Origin: Synergistaceae bacterium
GTDB taxonomy: Bacteria > Synergistota > Synergistia > Synergistales > Acetomicrobiaceae
Length of the DNA stretch: 47,990 nt
Direction of reading: 5' to 3'
NCBI GenBank assembly: GCA_012518015.1
Contig: JAAYTM010000108.1
Span: 1 to 47,990 of the forward strand
In this document: one piece after another, positions 29,278 to 39,379 of the stretch
How the letters are laid out: every line of letters begins with the position of its first letter
Numbering within the stretch: position 1 is the first letter of the stretch
Translations under genes and position numbers: made by a program
The notes under the pieces: generated by a model
What the model was told of the DNA's origin: nothing
The model's database searches: none
Seen by the model: the letters and a program-made list of their open reading frames with translations, nothing else

Positions 29278-29306
29278 ATTATAAACAGAAACGCCATATT
29301 TAACAA
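29278..29306 (-). promoter_or_regulatory. Candidate promoter of the rpsF operon
   Basis: TTGTTA - 17 nt - TATAAT on minus strand, followed by a leader hairpin. Confidence 0.65.
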
Positions 29307-29370
29307 GATCCATCCTTCAGGTTTTTTATCTTATATGCATCAAGTATGTGTCAATTTTGATTGATAGGGA

Positions 29371-29667
29371 TCATTCTTTGTTTTCCTCAGGCGTATAGTA
29401 CTCCAAAATATAGATCTTCTCGCCCGGTAGGACAAGGTTAAATTCCTGGCGCGCCATCCTGGCTATTCCCTCAGCCGTATTATAGTAAGCTATCTTTTCG
29501 CTTTTATCCTCGATGTCTAATCTTAATTGGACCAAAATCCGAACCCGTTCATCGATACAATTCGAGAGTTCGTTTAGCTTTTTCACCTCTCGGATGTAGC
29601 CATTGAATAACATTAAAAACACTATTATTGAAAAAAGCGATATGACTATCCACCTTAGCCTCGGCAT
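29371..29667 (-). CDS. Septum formation initiator family protein (DivIC/FtsB-like)
   Basis: Single N-terminal TM, coiled coil, ARQEFNLVLPGEKIYILE. Confidence 0.82.
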   Translation of the reverse strand: MPRLRWIVISLFSIIVFLMLFNGYIREVKKLNELSNCIDERVRILVQLRLDIEDKSEKIAYYNTAEGIARMARQEFNLVLPGEKIYILEYYTPEENKE

Positions 29668-31344
29668 TTACATCACTTCCGGGGCGTTTATTTTCAGTAA
29701 ATGCAATATGTTAAGCAAGACCACCTTAACAGCACGGACTAAAGTCAACCTTGCGTTAGTCAAAGAGTTTTCCTCCCCCAAAACCCTGTGAGCGTTGTAG
29801 AAAGAATGAAAGGCCTTGGCCAAATCGTACACGTAGTATATGAGTATGTGAGGAGCGAGATCGTTTGCCGCCTTTTTTATCTCTTCAGGAAATCTGGCTA
29901 GACACTTTATAAGTGCCTTCTCTTCTTCAGTACTAAGCATGGAAAGTTCAACCTTTTCAGGATCAACTACAGCAACACCCCTGGAAGCTGCTTCCTTAAA
30001 TATGCTGTGTATCCTTGCACTAGCATATTGTACATAATATACAGGGTTATCGGTTGACGCGCTCTTAGCAAGATCTATATCGAAATCCAGGTGAGAATCG
30101 CACTTCCTCATTAAGAAGAAATACCGCATCGCGTCTACGCCTACTTCGTCCATCATTTCTCTCAAGGTAACAAACTGCCCTGCTCTCGTTGACATGGGCA
30201 CCAACTTCCCGCCCTTGATCAAACTAACAAATTGTATAAGAAGGATTTGCAAGGCATCGGGAGACTTACCAAGCGCCTGAACGGCCGCCTTCATGCGAGG
30301 CACGTATCCATGATGATCTGCGCCCCATACATCTATGACGAGATCAAAACCCCTATCAAATTTATCCTTATGATATGCCACATCGGATGCAAAGTAGGTA
30401 GGTTCCCCGTTAGATTTAATCAATACCCTATCTTTTTCGTCACCAAACAACGTCGATTTATACCATAGAGCTCCGTCCTTTTCGTAAGCAAGCCCCCTTC
30501 TTGTTAAAAAATCCACCATTTCATCGATGAGACCCCGCTCATGTAGGGATTTTTCGGAAAACCATACGTCAAAGTTAACGCGAAAATCTTCCAAATCCTT
30601 TTTAATTTCATTTAATATAACCTCTAGGGCGTAATCTCTAAAGTAATCAAGGGTCTCTTCAGTAGGAAGGCTAAAAAATTTATCTCCTTCTTCTGCAATG
30701 ATCTCTTCAGCAATTTTGTAGATATAGTCACCTTTATAGCCATCCTCGGGAAAAGGCGCATGCTCTGGCTTTCCTAGCAACTCAAAATATCGCGATTGAA
30801 CGGATCTGCCCAAGATCTTGGTTTGAAGTCCTACGTCATTAATGTAATATTCCCTTTCCACGTACCACCCGGCAAAGGACAATATGCTCGCCGTTGCATC
30901 ACCAACCGCAGCACCCCTACCGTGACCTATGTGTAAAGGTCCCGTGGGGTTAGCGCTCACAAACTCTACTTGGGCTTTTTTACCCCTGCCAATGTCTGAC
31001 TTTCCATAATCAGGACCTTTAGCAAGGATATCTTTGATGACACCCGTTAGCCATTCATCGGATAGGAAAAAATTTATAAAGCCCGGTCCTGCTACCTCTA
31101 CCTTTTCTACATACTCGCTTTGCCCTAAATGCGCCTTTATGATCTCAGCTGCATCCCTTGGCTTCATACCCCAGTGACGAGCTATCAACATTGCCACGTT
31201 AGTAGCATAATCGCCTTGACCTTCTCGACGAGGTCTTTCGAGAATTATCTCAAGTCCTTCCGGAAAAACCAAGTCTTTGTTCCTTACAGCCGAATTTATG
31301 GCATCCGATAAAAGATCTTTTATATGAGATTCCATGTCAATCAT
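29668..31344 (-). CDS. argS: Arginyl-tRNA synthetase
   Basis: VEFVSANPTGPLHIGHGRGAAVGD class I HIGH motif, MSTRAGQFVTL; the track ORF extends artificially to 31584, likely start MIDMESHIK near 31344. Confidence 0.95.
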   Translation of the reverse strand: MIDMESHIKDLLSDAINSAVRNKDLVFPEGLEIILERPRREGQGDYATNVAMLIARHWGMKPRDAAEIIKAHLGQSEYVEKVEVAGPGFINFFLSDEWLTGVIKDILAKGPDYGKSDIGRGKKAQVEFVSANPTGPLHIGHGRGAAVGDATASILSFAGWYVEREYYINDVGLQTKILGRSVQSRYFELLGKPEHAPFPEDGYKGDYIYKIAEEIIAEEGDKFFSLPTEETLDYFRDYALEVILNEIKKDLEDFRVNFDVWFSEKSLHERGLIDEMVDFLTRRGLAYEKDGALWYKSTLFGDEKDRVLIKSNGEPTYFASDVAYHKDKFDRGFDLVIDVWGADHHGYVPRMKAAVQALGKSPDALQILLIQFVSLIKGGKLVPMSTRAGQFVTLREMMDEVGVDAMRYFFLMRKCDSHLDFDIDLAKSASTDNPVYYVQYASARIHSIFKEAASRGVAVVDPEKVELSMLSTEEEKALIKCLARFPEEIKKAANDLAPHILIYYVYDLAKAFHSFYNAHRVLGEENSLTNARLTLVRAVKVVLLNILHLLKINAPEVM

Positions 31345-31363
31345 CACATCAATCAACCCTCCG

Positions 31364-33241
31364 TCATCTTCTGCGAATGGGAACAGTTCTATTGCTCCAT
31401 TGCTGCAACACTTTAAGGCCTGCGTGCAAAGTAGAGAGTGCCTCTTCTTCCAAAGAGAATTCCTCCACCAAGAAGCGCCACCTTGCATCAACAATTCTAC
31501 CACGACTTTTCTCGTCAATAGATTGTTCCCACCGTATTTTTCCATCCGATTTAGATGACAGGTAAGGCAGCGAAAAGGCTTCATATCCTGAAGGCAATTT
31601 GATTGTCACGAACCCTTCTAATAAAAAGGGGAAGCGTAATTTTGCTCCAACATCGAGCCCTCTTAAAGCCCTTAAACTATCAAACGAAATCGATGGCAAC
31701 ATCAAAAGCATTTGGTTACCGCTTGTGATTCCCAACATCCCTGCAACAGGATATATGATGGTTAACCCGTTTGGTTTTTCTAAGACTTCCCCTTCTTTCC
31801 ACTTTACATCCACTTGGGGGGGATAAAGATGGGTAATAGACGACATGTCCAAAGAATAACCTTGGCAACCAAATATAACGTAAGGCCATCCTCCGCTTAA
31901 CATTAATTCAAGGGTTCCTTGTACTTCTCCAGTATCGGCTAGTTCTAAATTCCATCTCGCCCTTAATCGATGATCGGCGATGTTCCCACGATCCAACTGC
32001 TTGAGCTTTACGTCCATTCCATCGTATAAGCAGACTGTTTTTCCCCATAAAGCATCGGGCATAAGGCCTGTTTCTTCCCTCAAAGATCCACCAAAATCAT
32101 AGAACTTGTAAGAACCGCTACCAGGTGATCTTGCCTCAAATATTGGTCGTGAAATCATATGCGGGGTGCCGGGGACATTCTCGTTTTTGTTCGGTACAAA
32201 GAGGGGCAACCAGTTGATCCGCACATCCCATCCCGCCAAAGAAAGCCAATGAGCCAGCAAGACATTTCTTTCCCACAAAGTCCATGGCCCCTCCTTAGGT
32301 ATCTCTTCAGCGCTTCTTCTTATCTTCCAAATACTAGAGCTGCCCAGGAGTAGCTGCTTATTTTTAGCCCACTGCAAAATTTCTAGGCCACTTTTCGATT
32401 TGTCTTTCTTCTCCAGAATTTTCTTTACGTCCTCGTGCATTACAGTTTTAAGGCTATTTGCCCAGTCTTCTAACGGCTTTATCGCATTGAGCCAACCGTT
32501 TCGCATGCTAAATGACAGCAAATTGCTATTTTCTACTTCCAAGGCAAATTCGCTTGCGGGGAATCGGTTTACAAATTCCCATAGATAGGTATCCTCTACA
32601 CCTTGCACGAGGCCGGGAGCCATATGGTTGTTCTTGGTAGTAGCCCAAACAAGCGAAGAATCATGTGGCACGCTCACGCTTACAATAGTTCTCCATTGAG
32701 GAAGGTCTAGATCTATGGGGACCACGTCATCAACATTCCATCTGCCGGGAAATTCTTTCAGGTAGCAAAGCGAAAAAACGTGAGGAATATTCATAGGAGG
32801 AACATCGATTTCAAGCCACGATAAGCCTCGATGATCAACCGTAATAGGAGAAAGAGTCTTGATCAGTTTAAAGTCTATTGGATCATAAATCGCGGCTTCT
32901 TTAAGCTCTACCCCTTCGTCGCCGACAAAGGGAATTATCCACTTGCCCCAACTTTCTGGCAAAGGCGATTCCGAGTATATAAGCCACCTTGAAGTTTTAA
33001 CCAAAGTGCCATCGGCAAGCATTTTATATGTATGACTTCTATGCCATACCATTGCCTTAACATTTTTCCCATATGCGGTCAAGGGAGGCGATTGCTGAAC
33101 GTACTTTCGTATCAGCGCCAAAGTATCTTCTTCCTCGGCAAAAGCAGAAAACATTCCCAAAAGCAACAAAGAAGTGGCAACAAGAAGTAAAATAGCCGAC
33201 TTAAGAAACATCCCCTTGTTGAAGTTTCCCACCCTTTGCAT
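31364..33241 (-). CDS. Exported transglutaminase-like/DUF3857-like protein
   Basis: N-terminal signal peptide, DUF3857-like N-terminal half, weak transglutaminase-fold central region. Confidence 0.5.
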   Translation of the reverse strand: MQRVGNFNKGMFLKSAILLLVATSLLLLGMFSAFAEEEDTLALIRKYVQQSPPLTAYGKNVKAMVWHRSHTYKMLADGTLVKTSRWLIYSESPLPESWGKWIIPFVGDEGVELKEAAIYDPIDFKLIKTLSPITVDHRGLSWLEIDVPPMNIPHVFSLCYLKEFPGRWNVDDVVPIDLDLPQWRTIVSVSVPHDSSLVWATTKNNHMAPGLVQGVEDTYLWEFVNRFPASEFALEVENSNLLSFSMRNGWLNAIKPLEDWANSLKTVMHEDVKKILEKKDKSKSGLEILQWAKNKQLLLGSSSIWKIRRSAEEIPKEGPWTLWERNVLLAHWLSLAGWDVRINWLPLFVPNKNENVPGTPHMISRPIFEARSPGSGSYKFYDFGGSLREETGLMPDALWGKTVCLYDGMDVKLKQLDRGNIADHRLRARWNLELADTGEVQGTLELMLSGGWPYVIFGCQGYSLDMSSITHLYPPQVDVKWKEGEVLEKPNGLTIIYPVAGMLGITSGNQMLLMLPSISFDSLRALRGLDVGAKLRFPFLLEGFVTIKLPSGYEAFSLPYLSSKSDGKIRWEQSIDEKSRGRIVDARWRFLVEEFSLEEEALSTLHAGLKVLQQWSNRTVPIRRR

Positions 33242-33244
33242 GGT

Positions 33245-35911
33245 TTACGCATCCCCTCCGCAGCAGTATTTGTACTTTTTTCCGCTTCCGCAGGGGCAAG
33301 GCGCATTACGCCCAACTTTATGAACTCGTCTCGGGGTATGGCTGGGTTCCGCCTTTTTGTCAGAGCCGTGCTCGCGGGCAGAAGCGACTAAGGCAATGTC
33401 CCTACCTTCTCGCAAGGAAGCAAGAGGCCTGCTCTCCTCGGGCACAACAGAGACCCTTAAAGCTAACCTCGCTACGCCTTCGCGAATGCTTCCCAACATC
33501 TGCTGAAATAGATTGTAGGATTCAAATTGATACTCTAACAAGGGGTCCTTCTGTCCTAACGCCCTCAGCCCGATACCCCTGCGCAGCTCATCCATAGCGA
33601 GCAAGTGTTCTTTCCAATGGACGTCAATAACGCGCAACAAAATCATTTTGAATATCCCGTTCGCCGCTTCCGGTCCCAATTCCTTGAGCTTTGCGTCAAA
33701 TCCTTCTCTCAAAAGCGCTATCATCTTTTCTCGTGCATCGGGTAAAAGTGAGCGATCGTCCGCCTTGGACAAGCATTCAGCAATTTTAGCGCCGAATATG
33801 GTCTTGACCTTTAAAAATGCACCCCTGGGATCCGCTTCTTTATCGTCAGGGAAATACGCCTCTAGTATCCCGTTCAAAGCGTCCGTTATAATCTGCCAAG
33901 TGTGTTCGATCAAATCCTCGGCTAAAAGGATGTTCTTTCTTTCTTCATAAATAGCTGTTCTCTGTTGATTCATCACGCTATCGTATTGCAGTAATTGCTT
34001 CCTTATGTCGAAATGATATTGCTCAACCTTTTTCTGAGCTGATTCTATGGCTTTGCTTAAAAGGGGATGATCTATGGACTCCCCTTCCTTCATTCCCAGC
34101 TTTTCCATAATGCCTTGTATCTTATCTGACCCAAATAGGCGAAGCAAATCATCTTCCAAGGAAAGATAAAACCTGGATGAGCCCGGATCCCCCTGACGAC
34201 CGCTACGTCCTCTTAGCTGATTATCGATCCTTCGGGACTCGTGCCTTTCAGTGCCTACAACGTGAAGACCGCCCAAAGAGACTACTTTTTCGTGTTCCTT
34301 GTCGCATAATCTCTTAAATTCTTTTAAGATAGCTTCGTAGGCCTCTTTGTCTTGCTCTATGTCAATGCCTTTTTTTTGTGCTTCCTCCAGTGCAAGAAAT
34401 TCCGGGTTGCCACCAAGCAATATATCGGTACCCCTTCCTGCCATGTTGGTGGCCACCGTCACAGCGCCTACGCGTCCTGCTTGGGCAATTATCTTCGCTT
34501 CCTTTTCATGATATTTTGCATTTAAGACTTGATGTGGTATATGGCGTGCAGAGAGAAGCCTGCTTAACTTTTCGGAATCTTCTATTGAAGTGGTCCCCAC
34601 CAATACCGGTTGTTGACTTTCATGGCATTTCTTTATTTCATCCGCCACAGACGCAAACTTTTCCCGTTTTGTCCTATAAATTACGTCAGGGTAATCACAA
34701 CGGATCATCGGCTTATGGGTTGGGATAACCACCACTTCCAATCCATATATCTCCTTAAACTCCTCTGCCTCGGTAGCGGCAGTACCAGTCATGCCCGCCA
34801 ACTTATCGTACATCCTAAAGTAATTTTGCAAAGTGATGGTGGCAAGGGTTTGATTTTCCTTGCCAATGGTAACACCTTCTTTAGCCTCGATTGCTTGATG
34901 CAATCCATCGGAATATCGGCGTCCGTACATTAATCTACCCGTAAATTCGTCTACTATTATTACCTCTCCATCTTTTACAACATAATCCACATCTCGTTTA
35001 AATAGATGTCTTGCCTTAAGTGCTTGCACTATTTTATGAAGCAATTCAGAGGTTTCAACCTCTGCATAGATATCATCAATCCCTAGTATCTTTTCACAAT
35101 GCCTTATTCCAGCCTCGGTCAAAGCAACATTTTTTTCCTTTTCCTCTATCTCAAAGTCCTCATTTAAAATCAGAGATCTCGCAATTTTATCAGCAAGCTT
35201 ATAAGGTTCAACCGATTCCTCAGATGGACCAGATATTATAAGTGGAGTTCGAGCTTCATCGATCAAAATGGAATCAACTTCGTCAACTATTGCGTAATGA
35301 TGGCCCCTTTGCACCAACTGCGTGGGTGAAATAATCATGTTGTCCCTTAAATAGTCAAAACCAAATTCGCTATTAGTGCCATAAGTGACGTCGGCCTCAT
35401 AGGCCTTTTTTCTTTCATCGATGCTCATGAAGGGATAGATCACGCCTACAGATAAACCTAAAAAGCGGTAAACCTTTCCCATCCACTCGGCATCACGTTT
35501 AGCCAAATAATCATTCACCGTTACTACGTGTACGCCCTTTCCAGTCAAAGCATTCAGGACGACAGGCATCGTAGCAACTAGGGTTTTCCCCTCCCCTGTC
35601 TTCATTTCTGCAATTTTCCCCTCGTGTAAAGCTATGGCACCCATGACTTGCACGTCAAAATGGCGCATGCCCAAGCTCCGCTTCGCGGCTTCTCTCACTA
35701 TGGCAAATACTTCGCACATAACTTCATCCAAGGACTGTCCGTTTTCGATGACTTCATGGCGTATTCTCTGGATTTCTCTTGCCAAGTCCTCGTCACTTAA
35801 AACAGCAATGCCATCTTCCAAGGCATTAACTTCATTTACAATCTCGGTATATCTTTTTAACGTTCTTTCATTTGCATCTAATCCCAAAATCTTTTTTAAC
35901 CCATCAAACAT
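33245..35911 (-). CDS. secA: Preprotein translocase ATPase SecA
   Basis: MFDGLKKILG, EMKTGEGKTLVA, TNMAGRGTDI, C-terminal zinc motif CPCGSGKKYKYCCG. Confidence 0.98.
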   Translation of the reverse strand: MFDGLKKILGLDANERTLKRYTEIVNEVNALEDGIAVLSDEDLAREIQRIRHEVIENGQSLDEVMCEVFAIVREAAKRSLGMRHFDVQVMGAIALHEGKIAEMKTGEGKTLVATMPVVLNALTGKGVHVVTVNDYLAKRDAEWMGKVYRFLGLSVGVIYPFMSIDERKKAYEADVTYGTNSEFGFDYLRDNMIISPTQLVQRGHHYAIVDEVDSILIDEARTPLIISGPSEESVEPYKLADKIARSLILNEDFEIEEKEKNVALTEAGIRHCEKILGIDDIYAEVETSELLHKIVQALKARHLFKRDVDYVVKDGEVIIVDEFTGRLMYGRRYSDGLHQAIEAKEGVTIGKENQTLATITLQNYFRMYDKLAGMTGTAATEAEEFKEIYGLEVVVIPTHKPMIRCDYPDVIYRTKREKFASVADEIKKCHESQQPVLVGTTSIEDSEKLSRLLSARHIPHQVLNAKYHEKEAKIIAQAGRVGAVTVATNMAGRGTDILLGGNPEFLALEEAQKKGIDIEQDKEAYEAILKEFKRLCDKEHEKVVSLGGLHVVGTERHESRRIDNQLRGRSGRQGDPGSSRFYLSLEDDLLRLFGSDKIQGIMEKLGMKEGESIDHPLLSKAIESAQKKVEQYHFDIRKQLLQYDSVMNQQRTAIYEERKNILLAEDLIEHTWQIITDALNGILEAYFPDDKEADPRGAFLKVKTIFGAKIAECLSKADDRSLLPDAREKMIALLREGFDAKLKELGPEAANGIFKMILLRVIDVHWKEHLLAMDELRRGIGLRALGQKDPLLEYQFESYNLFQQMLGSIREGVARLALRVSVVPEESRPLASLREGRDIALVASAREHGSDKKAEPSHTPRRVHKVGRNAPCPCGSGKKYKYCCGGDA

Positions 35912-36074
35912 ACCTTTCACCCCATAAAACACAGGATATCCAAAAACGCAAAGAAGGGGATCCGCCTTTTGACTTAAGGAACAAACCCCCTTTTTTATTT
36001 ATCGCATAATGCACCCTCATCTTGATGTTCCCCGAACAAATCAATCAGTTGTCTTTATTTTTTCATATACAAGA

Positions 36075-37298
36075 TTATAGGCTTTTGAGCATAAGATGAG
36101 CAAAGACTTTTGCCTCATTTACCATATGTTCTATTACTGCGTACTCGTTTGGCATATGAGCTGTATCGGCTTCCTGAGCCCATACAGCTGCTGGAATTTC
36201 TCGAGCTCTAAAAAATGCCGCACAAGTGCCTCCGCCAATACCACCAATGACGGGGTCCACTCCTAAAACTTCTTTGATAGTTTTTTTCAACAAACGTACG
36301 ACTGGTGCATCGGCATTTGTAGGAGGCGCAGCGTCATTTCTTTGTAAAATTTCGTATTCTATAAGCGCTCCGCTTTCATTTGCTTTGCGTCTGCATATTT
36401 CATCGATAACTTCTAGCACATCATCTAAAGCCACACCTGGGAGAATGCGACAATCAAAGGCAAAAACTTCTTTTCCAGGAACTGTGTTAATATTGGCGAC
36501 GTTGGGCTCCCTTTTTGTGGGCTCAAAGGTTGAAAGGGGAGGTATAAAAATGTCATCTTTATCGGGAAAGGCAGAATGTAACGCCCGGTCTAAATCTACC
36601 GAAAGCTCGTTTGCTATCCTGCAGGCATTTAATCCCTCATTGGGCTTGCTTGCATGAACCTGTTTGCCGAAGACCTGAACATTAAACCACAAGATCGACT
36701 TCTCGGCAATTTCAATAAAGTCTCCTCTTTCAGTTCCACCATCAGGCACTACTACCAAATCTTGCGTTGAAAACAGACCGTTTCTTAAAAGATATTGAAT
36801 GCCGTAAAAGCTTCCCGTTTCTTCGTCAGCTACAAAACAAAGACATATCTCCCTAGCGGGCGTTAAATCTAGCTTTTTAAGGGCATAGGCGGCAAAAATA
36901 GAGGCGACGATTTCCTGCCCGTTGTCATTGGCCCCGCGGCCATATACCTTGCCTTCTTTAACCACTGGGGAAAAGGGATCCGTTTCCCATAAGGACCTAT
37001 CCCCTTCTGGCACCACGTCCATGTGTGTGACTATCCAAAGGCGTTGAGTTGAGCTGCCCGGTATCCGAACCACAATGTTTGGCCTCAAACCTCCTTCCGC
37101 CCTGGGATCACTTGCATCAAAACGCTCCGGGTGTCCGAGCCCTAATTTCCTGATATATTGGCTTAAGAAGGCCGCTTTCTCTGCCTCCCCCCTGCCGCCG
37201 CTTTTGGGGGAAATTGCAGACACCGACACCAAATCACAAAGCAGCTGAACCATATCCCCTCTCAGGGAATCCAAAAGATCTGTTATATTTTCCGCCAA
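36075..37298 (-). CDS. M20 family metallopeptidase/hydrolase
   Basis: THMDVVPEGD, GRGANDNGQ, ADEETGS, GGGTCAAFF. Confidence 0.92.
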   Translation of the reverse strand: MAENITDLLDSLRGDMVQLLCDLVSVSAISPKSGGRGEAEKAAFLSQYIRKLGLGHPERFDASDPRAEGGLRPNIVVRIPGSSTQRLWIVTHMDVVPEGDRSLWETDPFSPVVKEGKVYGRGANDNGQEIVASIFAAYALKKLDLTPAREICLCFVADEETGSFYGIQYLLRNGLFSTQDLVVVPDGGTERGDFIEIAEKSILWFNVQVFGKQVHASKPNEGLNACRIANELSVDLDRALHSAFPDKDDIFIPPLSTFEPTKREPNVANINTVPGKEVFAFDCRILPGVALDDVLEVIDEICRRKANESGALIEYEILQRNDAAPPTNADAPVVRLLKKTIKEVLGVDPVIGGIGGGTCAAFFRAREIPAAVWAQEADTAHMPNEYAVIEHMVNEAKVFAHLMLKSL

Positions 37299-37322
37299 TA
37301 AATGCGTCCCCCTTTGCCTCCA

Positions 37323-37844
37323 TCACTTTACAAGAAACTCTTTGCCCTTTATCAAGTAGTCCATCCCAGACCAAATCGTTAAAATCATGGCGATCCACAT
37401 CATGACCATGCCCCCGGAAATCTCGAACATCATCATAAAGATGGCAATGATTTGGCTAACTGTTTTGGCTTTACCGCCCTTGGATGCTGCGATTACCTCG
37501 CCTTCAGCAGCCGCTAACATTCGCAATCCCGTTACGATGAACTCCCTTGAAACGATGACGACCACTATCCAGGCTGGCAACCTTTGAAGCTCCACCAGGG
37601 CAACCAAAGCAGCCGTAACCAGAATCTTGTCCGCCAAAGGATCTATGAATTTGCCTAAATTGGTGACCATGCCGTGCTTTCTTGCGATATATCCATCGGC
37701 CATGTCGGTAAATGCAGCTATGATAAACACAATTCCCGCCAGTACGTCGCCATGCTTTATCCCTATGCTTAAAAACACCAGCATCAGTGGAACCAAAAAG
37801 ACTCTCGAGAGGCTCAATGCATTAGGAAGATTCATGCTACCCAT
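37323..37844 (-). CDS. pgsA: CDP-diacylglycerol--glycerol-3-phosphate 3-phosphatidyltransferase
   Basis: LPNALSLSRVFLVPLM, DMADGYIARKHGMVTNLGKFIDPLADK CDP-alcohol motif; likely start 37844 or 37835. Confidence 0.93.
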   Translation of the reverse strand: MGSMNLPNALSLSRVFLVPLMLVFLSIGIKHGDVLAGIVFIIAAFTDMADGYIARKHGMVTNLGKFIDPLADKILVTAALVALVELQRLPAWIVVVIVSREFIVTGLRMLAAAEGEVIAASKGGKAKTVSQIIAIFMMMFEISGGMVMMWIAMILTIWSGMDYLIKGKEFLVK

Positions 37845-37890
37845 CTTAGTTGCGCCCTCCTTTGATGACTTCTCGTCGCAAATAGGTTCA

Positions 37891-38595
37891 TTACACACCG
37901 AGATAAGCCTCCCTCACCTGCGGATTTCTTATCAACTCTTCTCCCGAACCTTCAAGGACGATCTCGCCCACTTCTAAGACGTAAGCATAATGAGTAAGGT
38001 TAAGGGCAGCAAAAGCGTTCTGCTCGACGAGAAGTATGGTCTTTCCTTGTGCGTTTATCTTCTTTATTATATCAAATACTTCTTTTACCAAGATTGGCGC
38101 AAGTCCCAAAGATGGTTCATCCATCATTATAAGTTTCGGATCACTCATAAGTGCCCTGCCAAGAGCGAGCATCTGCTGCTCGCCTCCAGATAAAGTTCCC
38201 CCTTTCTGCCACGACCTTTCCTTCAACCGCGGAAAAAGCTCAAAAACTTGCTCCAAATCCCTTTTTATTCCCTCGTCATCTTTTCTTAGATATGCACCGA
38301 GCATCAAGTTCTCCATGACAGTGAGGTTTGGGAAAATCTTTCTACCCTCAGGGACCAATACAATTCCGCTTTCTACGATTTTTTCGGGAGACAGTTTCGA
38401 AATATCCACGTCATTGAAAGTTATGCTCCCGCTTTTCTGTTTAATCAAACCGGCTATGGATCTTAAAGTACTACTTTTGCCAGCTCCGTTCGCTCCAATC
38501 AATGTGACGATGGCTCCATCTGCCACTTCAATGGAAATGCCCTTTATGGCGTGAATGCCTCCGTAATAAACGTGAAGGTCTTTAACTATTAACAT
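37891..38595 (-). CDS. livF: Branched-chain amino-acid ABC transporter ATP-binding protein LivF
   Basis: GANGAGKSS, LSGGEQQMLALGRALM; likely start MLIVKDLHVYYGG at 38595. Confidence 0.95.
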   Translation of the reverse strand: MLIVKDLHVYYGGIHAIKGISIEVADGAIVTLIGANGAGKSSTLRSIAGLIKQKSGSITFNDVDISKLSPEKIVESGIVLVPEGRKIFPNLTVMENLMLGAYLRKDDEGIKRDLEQVFELFPRLKERSWQKGGTLSGGEQQMLALGRALMSDPKLIMMDEPSLGLAPILVKEVFDIIKKINAQGKTILLVEQNAFAALNLTHYAYVLEVGEIVLEGSGEELIRNPQVREAYLGV

Positions 38596-39379
38596 AACGA
38601 GCGTACTCCTCTCCCAAATAAGCTTCAATAACCCTTTCGTTGGATTGAATAAAGGAAGGAGGACCTTCCGCAATTAAAATGCCATAATCTAAGACCCATA
38701 TATGCTCGCATATCCCCATCACCACACGCATATCATGCTCTATGAGCATGATAGTTAAACCAAAAAGATCCCTAATCTCTTTGATAAACTCCATAAGTTC
38801 ATGGGTTTCTTTTGGGTTCATCCCCGCAGCCGGCTCATCCAGCAAGAGTATTTCCGGGTCAGTTGCCATGGCACGTGCTATTTCCAAACGCCTTTGTTGA
38901 CCGTAAGGAAGGGAGGTTGCCACTTCGTCGGCCAGGTGCTCTAGCCCAACCTTACGCAATAAATCCATGGCTTTGTCTTTAATCATGCGCTCTTTTTTAA
39001 GGGTGGAGGGCAGCAATAACGGCGGCTCCCACCACTTTACGGGCATCCTTACGTTGCAAGCTACCATCACGTTTTGAAGCACCGTCTCGTTGACAAACAA
39101 CCTGATGTTTTGAAAAGTACGTGCGATTCCTAAGGAACACACCTCATGGGGTTGTTTGCCAGATATATCCATTCCCCTAAATAGGATCTTGCCAGCAGTG
39201 GGTTGATAAAACCCGGTTATCACATTGAAAACCGTAGTCTTTCCAGCACCATTTGGCCCTATGAGACCTACTATGCTGCCTTTAGGGACCTCAAGGGAAA
39301 GATCATTGACGGCCGTCAACCCACCGAATTTCATAGTTAGACCTTCCAACTTCAAGGTAGAACCAATGGAATCATTCAT
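38582..39379 (-). CDS. livG: Branched-chain amino-acid ABC transporter ATP-binding protein LivG
   Basis: GPNGAGKTTVFNVITGFYQPTAG, ARTFQNIRLF; likely start MNDSIGSTLK at 39379. Confidence 0.95.
   Translation of the reverse strand: MNDSIGSTLKLEGLTMKFGGLTAVNDLSLEVPKGSIVGLIGPNGAGKTTVFNVITGFYQPTAGKILFRGMDISGKQPHEVCSLGIARTFQNIRLFVNETVLQNVMVACNVRMPVKWWEPPLLLPSTLKKERMIKDKAMDLLRKVGLEHLADEVATSLPYGQQRRLEIARAMATDPEILLLDEPAAGMNPKETHELMEFIKEIRDLFGLTIMLIEHDMRVVMGICEHIWVLDYGILIAEGPPSFIQSNERVIEAYLGEEYARYVNS

Noticed and set aside
31345-31584. N-terminal extension of argS in the ORF track
   Set aside because: Extension overlaps the end of the upstream gene in another frame and lacks ArgS similarity; the natural start is near 31344
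35950-35998. Possible terminator between the M20 peptidase gene and secA
   Set aside because: Short arms (aagggg/ccccttc) with a long loop; not convincing enough to list as a feature
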